Shown: piece after piece, positions 15,874-23,049 of the stretch
How positions within the stretch are numbered: the first letter of the stretch is position 1
Layout: each line of letters begins with the position of its first letter
Origin: Neoluteolibacter marinus
GTDB taxonomy: Bacteria > Verrucomicrobiota > Verrucomicrobiia > Verrucomicrobiales > Akkermansiaceae
DNA length: 33,671 nt
Assembly (NCBI RefSeq): GCF_014904755.1
Contig: NZ_JACZFQ010000066.1
Location: 1 to 33,671 of the forward strand
Direction: 5' to 3'
Program-made: the position numbers and the translations under genes
Notes under the pieces: generated by a model
Told to the model about the DNA's origin: nothing
The model's database searches: none
The model's input: the letters and a program-made list of their open reading frames with translations, nothing else

Positions 15874-16665
15874 TTACGTGTCTGCAGGGTAGTGGCGGAA
15901 GGCCTCGCGGGCGGTACGGTCGACATAGCCCTCGAGGGTGCCGCCGCCGTGGCCGGCGAAGTACTCGTGCTGGGAGCGATGGGCGCGGAAGGCGGCGAGG
16001 CGCTGGTCGCGGTGGCGGACGCCGTCGATGACCAGATCGGCCGGGTCGTCGCGGTTGAGGAGCCCGGGAAGGGCGTGTCCGGATTGCCAGGCGTGCAGGG
16101 TGAGGACGGGCACGTGGCCCGAATTGGCACGCATCACCGCACTTCGGATGAGGAGGTGGGCGGGGTGCCAGTACTCGCCGCCGCTGCCGTGGGTGATCAG
16201 CAGGGAAGGCCGTAACGCTTCGATGACGGACCTCACCTGCGATGCCAATTCGCCCGCCGGCACGGCCGGTGCGAAGACCCGATGGGCCTGGCCGAGCGGG
16301 TCGATGTGGCCGAGGAAGCTCACCGAGGCGGCCCCGAGCGCCGCGGCGGAGGCCCGTAGTTCCGCTTCGCGCCGCCGGCCGAGTTCCTCCCGGGAGCTGT
16401 CGCCGGTCACGCCGCCTTCGCCGCGGGTCAGGCAGATCAGGTGGAAGGCCTTGCCGCGCGCTGCCAGTTCGCACAGCAGGCAGGACGCGAAGAGCTCGTC
16501 GTCCGGGTGGGCGATGAAGACCGCCACCGGGCCTGCCGCCGCGATCAGCGTGGCGAGCTCGACCGGGCGCGGTGGCCGCGGCGGAAAGAACGGTCTCAGC
16601 AACTGGCGGGACCGCTTGCGGTAGAACAGCGGGTCGGTGAGGCGTTGGCTCAGCTTGCTCCACAT
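15874..16665 (-). CDS. LmbE/PIG-L family N-acetylglucosaminyl deacetylase
   Basis: This 263-residue zinc-dependent deacetylase-like protein has the family signature AHPDDE at residues 52-57 (zinc ligands H53 and D56, catalytic D55) and the second zinc/active-site region HGSGGEYWHPAH (159-170, with H167 and H170). Members remove acetyl from GlcNAc-containing glycolipids, antibiotics or low-molecular-weight-thiol precursors. It is 9 bases downstream of the GT4 glycosyltransferase stop, so a glycosyl transfer followed by N-deacetylation pathway is likely (inference). The substrate is not determined. Confidence 0.9.
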   Translation of the reverse strand: MWSKLSQRLTDPLFYRKRSRQLLRPFFPPRPPRPVELATLIAAAGPVAVFIAHPDDELFASCLLCELAARGKAFHLICLTRGEGGVTGDSSREELGRRREAELRASAAALGAASVSFLGHIDPLGQAHRVFAPAVPAGELASQVRSVIEALRPSLLITHGSGGEYWHPAHLLIRSAVMRANSGHVPVLTLHAWQSGHALPGLLNRDDPADLVIDGVRHRDQRLAAFRAHRSQHEYFAGHGGGTLEGYVDRTAREAFRHYPADT

Positions 16666-16674
16666 GACGAGCGG

Positions 16675-17862
16675 TCAGGATGGGGTGAGCGTGTGGCCGC
16701 TGAAACGCTGGACGATGCCGCGCAGGTTCTCCGCGAAGCGTTCCGGCCGGAAGCGCAGCGTTTGTTCGTGAAGGGCGTCGCGCAGGGCGGGCAGCGATTG
16801 CGGCGACTCGATCCGGGCGATGATCTTTTTCACGGCGTCGTCCGGGTCGGAGAAGACCAGCGATTTCTCGCCGATGACCTCGCCGCTGCCGCCTTCCGCG
16901 GGGACGAAGGGAATCAATCCCGCCGCCGCCATTTCGGCGACCGAGATGCCGAAGGCCTCCACCCGGCAGGCGTGGAGGCCGAAGGTGCGGGTGGCGAAGA
17001 GCTCGGCCTTTTCGTCGGGACCGAGGAAGCCGGGCGTGCGGATCCAGTCGCGCCGGGCATCGACCAGGCCCCGGACCGACTGGGCGTAGGTGCTCGTGGA
17101 AAAACGGCCGAGAAGGTCGAGGGTGACCGGGTGGCCGGCCGCGCGGACGCGGTCGAGGATGCCGATGATCGTCTCAAGTTCCTTCTCCGGGGTGATGCGG
17201 CCCATGCAAACGAAGCCGAGCGGCTGGCGTTCGCGCTCGCGCCGCGGCTCGCAGTGAAGCGACGGCGGATAGAGCACGGGGATGTCGTCGACGCCGAAGA
17301 TCTTGGCGACCTGGCGGGCGGTCCACCTTGAGTTCGCGACGTAGCAATCGTCGGCGGCCCTGAGGCGGGTGGCCGTGCGGCCGGCGATCAGGGTCCCGGC
17401 CAGCAGGTAGCCGCGCCGCAGCACCGAGGGGCGGTGGTGCGCCCGTTCGGCGGCATTCGGATAAAGCTCGAGCCGGGACTCCTCGCTGAAGCTGAAGTCG
17501 CCGATCAGCTGGATCGCCGGGCGGCAGAAGCGGATCGGGTTGTAGGCGCTGATGCACAGGTCGAAGTGCTTGCCGAGGCGTTGGCAATGGCGCTCGAAGT
17601 AGGCGCGCTGCCAGTACGCGAGGCGCGTGCCGCTGTTCACCCCGGGGAGCTTGGGGGCGGGCAGGGTGCGGATCTTCTCCGGCGACACGGCGGTGCCGTA
17701 GATCCCGTTGAGCGTGTCCCAATCCACCGGCGAGGCCGTGGTGAAGGCGAGCCGCGCGCGGTCCTGGAGGCTGTGCAGGGCCCACATCGCGGTGGCTTCG
17801 GAGCCCCCGCGCCCCATCCAGGGATGGGCGATCAGGATCTCAGGCTGGAGGGGGGGGGCCAT
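16675..17862 (-). CDS. GT4-family glycosyltransferase
   Basis: This 395-residue GT-B glycosyltransferase begins ILIAHPWMGRGGSEATAMWAL, the acceptor-domain glycine loop. A donor-binding strand GFVCMGRITPEKELE lies at about 216-230. The E-x7-E motif EAFGISVAE (E302 and E310) is followed by AAAGLIPFVPAEGGSGEVI, which holds the nucleotide-sugar. Cytoplasmic, no membrane helix. The start codon is followed at once by a run of nine C (bases 17850-17858 on the minus strand, codons 2-5), a place where slippage would shut the gene off. It heads the GT4, LmbE, conserved-protein cluster. Donor and acceptor sugars are unknown. Confidence 0.9.
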   Translation of the reverse strand: MAPPLQPEILIAHPWMGRGGSEATAMWALHSLQDRARLAFTTASPVDWDTLNGIYGTAVSPEKIRTLPAPKLPGVNSGTRLAYWQRAYFERHCQRLGKHFDLCISAYNPIRFCRPAIQLIGDFSFSEESRLELYPNAAERAHHRPSVLRRGYLLAGTLIAGRTATRLRAADDCYVANSRWTARQVAKIFGVDDIPVLYPPSLHCEPRRERERQPLGFVCMGRITPEKELETIIGILDRVRAAGHPVTLDLLGRFSTSTYAQSVRGLVDARRDWIRTPGFLGPDEKAELFATRTFGLHACRVEAFGISVAEMAAAGLIPFVPAEGGSGEVIGEKSLVFSDPDDAVKKIIARIESPQSLPALRDALHEQTLRFRPERFAENLRGIVQRFSGHTLTPS

Positions 17863-18162
17863 CGATTCGGAGTTTCTCGCCGGAAACGGGCGGCGCGGTG
17901 ACGCCCGGTCCGGCTGCGGTTAGAGAGCCGCGTTGCCGCCATAGATGAAGAGAGCGCGCGGGAGATGTCGAACCTTTTGACATGCAGGGATGTCATGGCG
18001 TGCGGCGGGGCAGGGCATTGACCTGTCGAATCACGGATTCCATCCCGGTCCCAAAAACTCCAAGCCCGCCGCCTCGCCTGCGCAGTTGGACCGCCGATGC
18101 CGCCGGGGCCGAGGAATCCCCTTCCCATGCCCGGGACCGGATGTCAGCCTTGAGGTCGACCC
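17863..18162. promoter_or_regulatory. 300-base divergent intergenic region with a TGACAT/ATGTCA inverted repeat
   Basis: I see no gene in this stretch between the glycosyltransferase (minus) and the F-type secretion gene (plus). It contains TGACAT (17978-17983), a 6-base spacer and ATGTCA (17990-17995). A further ATGTC lies just upstream (about 17965), giving three alternating half-sites that look like an operator. The first half-site overlaps a TTGACA that could be a -35 box, but no convincing -10 follows. GAGG seven bases before the plus-strand ATG is a plausible ribosome site. Confidence 0.35.
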
Positions 18163-19155
18163 ATGGGATTCCAAGCAGCGCAGAAGCATCTTTTCTACAC
18201 GGAAATCGCCAAGCTGCTGGAGGCGGGCTTCGGGATCCGCGAGGCCGCCGCCGCGATGCTCGACACCAAGCTGCCCGGGGTGCAGTCGACGTTGTTAGAG
18301 GAGATGGACCGCGAGCTGGAAGCGGGCAAGTCGATCACCGAATCGTTCGGGCGCGACAACCAGCTGATCACGCCGCTGGAGCGCAGCGTCATCGGCGCGG
18401 GCGAGCGCGGCGGGCGCATGGCGGCGGCGTTCCAGCACCTCGCGGACTACTATGGCATGCTCGCCGCAGCGCGCCAGGAGGCGATCCGCGGCATGGCCTA
18501 CCCGGCCTTGCTGCTGCACCTCGGCCTGTTCGTCGGCGTGCTGGCACCGGGCCTCCTGCACGGCTCGCCGTGGACCGACATCCTCAAGAGTTTCGTCCTC
18601 GCGGTGCTGGCTGTTTATGCGGCCGGCTTCGTGATCTGGCTGGGTGCCCGCGCCTTGCTGGCGGCGGCACCGGGGAACGCCTCGCTCGACCGGGCGATCA
18701 ACCTGATCCCGGTGATCGGCAAGGCCCGCCGCTCGATGGCGATGGCACGCTTCACCAAGGTCTATCACATCTGCCTGCTGGCTGGACTTTCGATGGAGGA
18801 GACGGTGAAAACCTCCGCCCGCTCGTCGCGCAGCGGGGTGATCGGCGAGGCGGGGCTGAAACTCGAATCGGCCCTGGCCGACGGCAAGCCGTTGGGCCCG
18901 GAGTTCATCGCCTGCGGAGCCTTCCCCAAGGCCTTTGCCCGCTCTTACGCGACCGCCGAGGAGTCCGGCGGCCTCGACAAGGATCTCGCGCGCTGGGCCG
19001 GGGTCTATCAGGACGACGCGGCCGCCGCGGTGAGAACCCTGTCCGCCGTGGCGTCGAAGCTCGCTTACTTTCTCGTCGTGCTGTTCATCGCCTGGACGGT
19101 GATCCGCGTTTACAGCGGAATGTACAGCGACATGTACGAGATGCTGGAAGAATGA
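18163..19155 (+). CDS. Type II secretion system F-domain membrane protein, stand-alone
   Basis: This 330-residue protein has two T2SF domains. The first covers about 1-110 (LFYTEIAKLLEAGFGIREAAAAM and the ERGGRMAAAFQHLADYYG segment). The second covers about 195-305 (ARFTKVYHICLLAGLSMEETVK and the AEESGGLDKDLARWAGVY segment). Membrane helices lie at about 115-128, 135-165 and 287-306. F proteins are the inner-membrane platform of type II secretion, type IV pili and competence pseudopili. No partner (E ATPase, pseudopilins) is present in the window, so it is an orphan here. A rare TTA Leu occurs in TTGTTAGAG at about 18293. Confidence 0.87.
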   Translation: MGFQAAQKHLFYTEIAKLLEAGFGIREAAAAMLDTKLPGVQSTLLEEMDRELEAGKSITESFGRDNQLITPLERSVIGAGERGGRMAAAFQHLADYYGMLAAARQEAIRGMAYPALLLHLGLFVGVLAPGLLHGSPWTDILKSFVLAVLAVYAAGFVIWLGARALLAAAPGNASLDRAINLIPVIGKARRSMAMARFTKVYHICLLAGLSMEETVKTSARSSRSGVIGEAGLKLESALADGKPLGPEFIACGAFPKAFARSYATAEESGGLDKDLARWAGVYQDDAAAAVRTLSAVASKLAYFLVVLFIAWTVIRVYSGMYSDMYEMLEE

Positions 19156-19161
19156 CGACCG

Positions 19162-19494
19162 CTACTTCTTCATCCACTTCCAGATCAGCAGCACGAGGAG
19201 TGCGCCGACCGTCGCCGTGATGACCGAATCCGGCGAGGGCAGCCATTCCCCCGGTTCCGGCGCCTGCAGGTAGCCGAAATGCCTGCCGATCCAGCCGCCG
19301 ACCACCGCGCCGAGGATGCCGAGGACGATGGTGAGCAGGCAGCCGCCCTTTTCCTCCCCGGGCATGATCTTGCGGGCGATCAAGCCCGCGAACAGGCCGA
19401 GCAGGATCCATCCCGCCAGCTCGGCAATGCGGGGATGACCGGATGCCGGGAGCCCGGAGGCACCGATCAGCAAATCGCTGGGGCGGACATTCAT
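19162..19494 (-). CDS. GlsB/YeaQ/YmgE family stress membrane protein
   Basis: This 110-residue protein contains the transglycosylase-associated (YeaQ/YmgE) signature: GWILLGLFAGLIARKIMPGEEKGGCLLTIVLGILGAVVGGWIGRHFG at about residues 28-74, with three short helices. These small proteins are linked to general and acid stress, but their mechanism is unknown. The N-terminal 25 residues (MNVRPSDLLIGASGLPASGHP) are longer than usual, and a final helix sits at 88-106. It converges on the F-type gene with 6 bases between stops. Confidence 0.88.
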   Translation of the reverse strand: MNVRPSDLLIGASGLPASGHPRIAELAGWILLGLFAGLIARKIMPGEEKGGCLLTIVLGILGAVVGGWIGRHFGYLQAPEPGEWLPSPDSVITATVGALLVLLIWKWMKK

Positions 19495-19577
19495 GTGCTC
19501 TGAATATCAGATTCGTTGAAGTTTGCACGCTGTCTTTCCGGTGGACGGCGGCCGGCGGGCCGACAAGGCTCCGACCC

Positions 19578-21539
19578 ATGGGACAGGCGAAACGAAAGCA
19601 GCAGCGGGATTGTCCGGCGAAGGGGGCGGCGATTACCCCCGAGGAATGTGGTCGCGGCCGCAACTCGGCCATTTCCTGTCCGTTGGATTGTCCCTTCAAT
19701 CCCTTTTCGCCCGGCAACTACCGCGACGTCTTCCTCGGCTTGGAGAGCAAGGTGATCCACCAGCTTTCGCGCAAGCTCGCCGCTGACCTCTCGCCGTCGC
19801 AGGCCCGCGAGATGGCGGACGCGATCGGCGACGACGACCTCTTCACCAGCCACGCCCTGCATGTCTGGCTGGTCCACGGCAGCGGCCGGCTGGAGCAGTG
19901 GCGGGAGCAGGGCTTTTTCCGCGACTGGAAGAACGACGAGCAGGTCCTGCTGGGTTGGATGGCGTCGATGCGTCCCGCCTTGATCGAGTTCCGGGAAGGG
20001 ATCGACGGGAGCCGCACGATGGCCGTCGACCTGTTGCGTCCGGAACTCCCGCCCTTCGCCGTGACCGACGAAGCCGCGGCGTCGCAAGTCGGGCGGTTCC
20101 AGGTGCAGCTCGGCTGGCTTTACGACCTGCCCGCCGGCCAGCGCCTGAGCGGGGGATCGATCGCGGTGCCGTCGATCGACGGTCTCGAACCGCAGGAGGT
20201 TCTCGATGCCTTGCTCGATCACCTCGATGCGCCGGCGGAGAACCGGACGTCGTGGCTTCTCGAACACATGACGCTGGTGGCCGATGCTTTCGTGGCCATC
20301 GGCGTCGCCTCTCAGGTGAAGCAATTGGCGATGAGCGACCTGAGGCAGTTCACGCTGAACTACCCCGTGCCCGCCGGGATTCTGAGCGACTTGGAATCAA
20401 AGCTGCGCGACAGCAAGCGGGTTTTCGTCGAGGAGACGGACAGCCCGCTCCAGCGTTTCCTGGGCAGCCTGTTGGACGAGGGCTCGGATCGCGACCGCGA
20501 CCATCAGGCGCGCGTGCTGGGTGAGTTGCAACTGACCGATGAGGGACTTGAGTTCCAGGCCATCGGGGAGACCGCCATGGTCGCCGGCCGGCAATTCATC
20601 GCGGAGCTCGGCCTCGAGCTCGGCGCGGAAGAGCGGTCTTCCATGGATCTGGCGCCTTCCGGCGCCCCGTCCGGCTTCGATCCGGACCTGGTGCCACCGC
20701 GATTTCTCGATGGCGTTTCGCCGCTCGATCTATCGACCATGATCGAGCTCCAGGAGCCCGGCGATCCGCCCGGGCCGGAACTCCCGGCCCACTACCTCCG
20801 ATTCGCCGATACCGCCCTGCCGGCATTCGGCGGCCGGACGCCCCGCGAAGCGGGGGGCGAGCCATCGCTCCGGCCGCGGCTGGTCCGCTTGATGAAAGAG
20901 CACGTCGCCCGCTGCGACCAGCAGCGGCGGGCGGACGGGATCGACATCGACCTCAACCCCCTCCTCGCCGACCTCGGTCTCGACGAGCTGATCCTGCCGC
21001 CGCCGCCAATCGGCTTCATCGAGGTCGAGGATGAAGGCGAGCTGCCGCTCGATCCGCCGCCGCGGCAGGGTTTGTTAGAAGGCGAGCAGCTTGAGATCCG
21101 GATCCAGATGGTCACCGGCGACGAGGCGATGTGGAACCGCCTGGAGATCCGTCTCGCGGACATCCTCGATGCCTTCAACGATCTCTCCGACCAGATCAGC
21201 CCTCACGAGCTCGAGCTCCTCCAGACCACCGCGCTGGCCATTTTGGGTGCGTTCCATCCCGACCAGGTGCCGGGCTACGACCCGGATGCCGAACGGATGG
21301 TCGCCCGTTACGAAAGCTGGATGGCCAGCGGCGATGCGGAGGAAACTCTCGAGGAATATCTCGACCGGATTTTCGCGGAAACCCGCCAACAGCAGCTCTG
21401 CGAGGCCGCCGTCGACTTGCTGTTTCACCTGGAGGACCGGAGCGGCAAGAAGATCCGCAAGAAGAAGCTCGACGCGCTGATCACCGCCCTCGCCGCCGCC
21501 ATCTGGGAGGCCGCCCACTGGCCGCCGCTGCTGGATTGA
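19578..21539 (+). CDS. Large protein of unknown function with N-terminal Cys4 cluster
   Basis: This 653-residue cytoplasmic protein starts at the ATG at 19578 (MGQAKRKQQRDCP). Four cysteines, C12, C24, C34 and C38, lie in a short stretch (CP, CG, CP, CP) and probably bind zinc. The motif CPLDCPFNPF next to GNYRDVFLGLESKV is distinctive. The rest is acidic and helical, with Leu-rich segments. There is a Pro-Gly-rich linker at about 365-430 and an IELQEPGD to LPLDPPPRQG region in the second half. No catalytic motif is recognised. The length and composition suggest a scaffold or regulatory role, but this is unsupported. It stands alone, with REP-like elements beginning about 20 bases downstream. 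Confidence 0.72.
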   Translation: MGQAKRKQQRDCPAKGAAITPEECGRGRNSAISCPLDCPFNPFSPGNYRDVFLGLESKVIHQLSRKLAADLSPSQAREMADAIGDDDLFTSHALHVWLVHGSGRLEQWREQGFFRDWKNDEQVLLGWMASMRPALIEFREGIDGSRTMAVDLLRPELPPFAVTDEAAASQVGRFQVQLGWLYDLPAGQRLSGGSIAVPSIDGLEPQEVLDALLDHLDAPAENRTSWLLEHMTLVADAFVAIGVASQVKQLAMSDLRQFTLNYPVPAGILSDLESKLRDSKRVFVEETDSPLQRFLGSLLDEGSDRDRDHQARVLGELQLTDEGLEFQAIGETAMVAGRQFIAELGLELGAEERSSMDLAPSGAPSGFDPDLVPPRFLDGVSPLDLSTMIELQEPGDPPGPELPAHYLRFADTALPAFGGRTPREAGGEPSLRPRLVRLMKEHVARCDQQRRADGIDIDLNPLLADLGLDELILPPPPIGFIEVEDEGELPLDPPPRQGLLEGEQLEIRIQMVTGDEAMWNRLEIRLADILDAFNDLSDQISPHELELLQTTALAILGAFHPDQVPGYDPDAERMVARYESWMASGDAEETLEEYLDRIFAETRQQQLCEAAVDLLFHLEDRSGKKIRKKKLDALITALAAAIWEAAHWPPLLD

Positions 21540-21903
21540 GGGAATGACTACAAAGGTAGTAGGCGGGGTGTCCTGACCCGATTCGTCCCGAGTGGCCCGC
21601 CGCGCCTTCTCGTAGCGGAAGGACTGCGTCCTTCCGGCTGGGTGCGGCCGTAATGAGAATTAGACGCCCGAATTGCCGGTCCGGACCGCCTCCCGCCGGA
21701 GCGGCGCAGCCGCTCCGCTACTTCCGTGGTGGTCAGATTGTGCAAGCCGTCAGCGGCCGCGTGGTGAAACCCAGGCGATTCCGTCCCCTTCGCGGCTGAA
21801 CCTGGTCAGATTCAAAAAGGGGGCGCCCATGGTCTCCCGCGGAGACTCTCACATCTCATTGTTGTGCGATTGACAATTGAAAGACAATCAAGAGGATATT
21901 GTT
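21540..21903. other. Gene-free region holding the first REPIN copy and a leader
   Basis: Beyond the REPIN copy, the region has a direct repeat TGGTCAGATT near 21730 and 21805. It also has a small hairpin GTCTCC-CGC-GGAGAC (21832-21846) about 58 bases before the next gene. The final 60 bases are AT-rich and include inverted ATTGT/ACAAT and GATTG/CAATC half-sites, plausibly the promoter region of the next gene. AGAGGA about 9 bases before the ATG at 21904 is a good ribosome site. Confidence 0.5.
21558..21725. repeat. REPIN-like element, copy 1
   Basis: The core at 21605-21725 (121 bases) is about 92% identical to copy 2. The left hairpin has a GTAG foot (21612-21615), then a perfect 9-pair stem 21616-21624 / 21628-21636 with loop TGC. 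The right hairpin is inverted: stem 21697-21705 / 21709-21717 (9 perfect pairs), loop TGC when read on the minus strand, ending in CTAC. The two hairpins thus face each other with GTAG feet outward, as in inverted REP pairs mobilised by REP-associated tyrosine transposases. A further 39 bases (21558-21596) match copy 2 at about 77%. Confidence 0.75.
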
Positions 21904-22797
21904 ATGAAAAGGAAGCATGGGCTTGCTGGGGTCGCGGTCGCAGGGATCGCCGCTTCCATTCTGATCGGGCTGTTGATCTGGCCTGAGGCGCCGTCAGTCG
22001 ACGAGCCTGTTGACCCTCCGGTCGTTTCGCTTCCCAGGGAAGGTCCACGCAAGGAGCTTCCCAAAAAGTCCTCACCGCGGCAGGAAGCTCCTGAAATCAG
22101 CCCGAAGATTCCAGCCCGGCCCGAACCTGAGGTACTTGAAGCGAAGGAGCTTGCCGGCTCGCAGGAGGAGGCGGTTGACCCCGACGAGGAGTTCATGAAG
22201 AAAATCTCCGGACTCCCCTTGGATAGGGCCGAATATGAGACTCGCCTTGAGGTGGAAGGTCGAATCAAGGACAGCGAGAAGATCCGGGCGAAATTGATCT
22301 ATTCCAAGAGTTCGGATGGGAAGAATATCTTCGCATACGCGGTCTCTCAACCTTCCATGGAAGAGGTTCGGAAAATGACACGTCCCTACCAGCTTCTGTT
22401 GGAGAAGCAGGACAGCCCGTCGGGCAGAGCCTACGTGGACAAGCAGATTGAGAGTTTATTCAACACCTTTCGACTGACGGATGGTCGGTATCGACTCCTG
22501 TATTCCATTGTTCCCGAGGTCGCCGATGGCGGCTTTGTGCAGCAGTACTCAATTGCCGCCTCCAGTGAGGCGGAATGCCTGGAGATCCTGCATGACGATC
22601 TGGCTCCAAGGCCCCCGATTGTGATGGGGGTGACCTACAGGGACTCCAACTATGAGAGGATCGGAGGTCGCTCCTATGGAGTCACGCCCGGTCATTGGAG
22701 AATGGATCACCTGGTGTCAGGTGACCTGCTGGCTCCTTTCAATCGGAGTTCATATCGGTTTACAGGCAACAATACCGGGCAATCGTCGGCTGAGTAG
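21904..22797 (+). CDS. Membrane-anchored protein of unknown function, lower GC
   Basis: This 297-residue protein starts at the ATG at 21904 (the frame is open to a TTG at 21877, but AGAGGA precedes this ATG). A basic start and one hydrophobic helix (residues about 7-27) form a signal anchor. A long Pro-Glu-Lys linker (about 29-95) resembles the periplasm-spanning region of anchored proteins. A folded domain of about 190 residues follows (LPLDRAEYETRLEVEGRIKDSEKIRAK to the MGVTYRDSNYERIGGRSYG block). It has no recognised family. Its codon use is visibly less GC-biased than its neighbours (roughly half GC by eye, including a TTA Leu), and it sits between two REPIN copies, so recent acquisition is likely. 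Confidence 0.7.
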   Translation: MKRKHGLAGVAVAGIAASILIGLLIWPEAPSVDEPVDPPVVSLPREGPRKELPKKSSPRQEAPEISPKIPARPEPEVLEAKELAGSQEEAVDPDEEFMKKISGLPLDRAEYETRLEVEGRIKDSEKIRAKLIYSKSSDGKNIFAYAVSQPSMEEVRKMTRPYQLLLEKQDSPSGRAYVDKQIESLFNTFRLTDGRYRLLYSIVPEVADGGFVQQYSIAASSEAECLEILHDDLAPRPPIVMGVTYRDSNYERIGGRSYGVTPGHWRMDHLVSGDLLAPFNRSSYRFTGNNTGQSSAE

Positions 22798-22826
22798 TGA
22801 TTCGAATTGGGGTCCCTTCTGATACC

Positions 22827-23033
22827 AGTAGCCGGGGCGACCTGTTCCAATCCGTCCCGAATGGCTAGGATACGAGCCACCTTTTGCCTGCCGTTGAAGT
22901 CGGCTCGCCGTTCCTTCTCGTAGCGGAAGGACTGCGTCCTTCCGGATGGGTGCGGCCGCGACGAGAAAAAGACGCTCGGATTGCCGCTCCGGACCGCCTC
23001 CCGCCGGAACGGCGCAGCCGCTCCGCTACTTCC
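22827..23033. repeat. REPIN-like element, copy 2
   Basis: The core at 22913-23033 (121 bases, same length as copy 1, 10 mismatches) is in direct orientation to it, 1308 bases away. The left stem is 22924-22932 / 22936-22944 with GTAG at 22920-22923. The right stem 23005-23013 / 23017-23025 has one mismatch and ends in CTAC. The 39-base outer match is at 22827-22865, and 47 bases (versus 8 in copy 1) separate it from the core. The element ends 17 bases from the jetC stop codon and may double as its terminator. Confidence 0.72.
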
Positions 23034-23049
23034 CTTCGGTCCAAGTCCC

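Noticed and set aside
15874-17862. Bacillithiol synthesis genes (bshA, bshB1)
   Set aside because: The gene order fits, but the glycosyltransferase lacks the N-terminal motif of BshA/MshA and no BshC is present, so I kept only the family names.
17977-18005. A sigma-70 promoter starting at TTGACA (17977)
   Set aside because: No acceptable -10 sequence lies 16-18 bases downstream; only the inverted repeat is reported.
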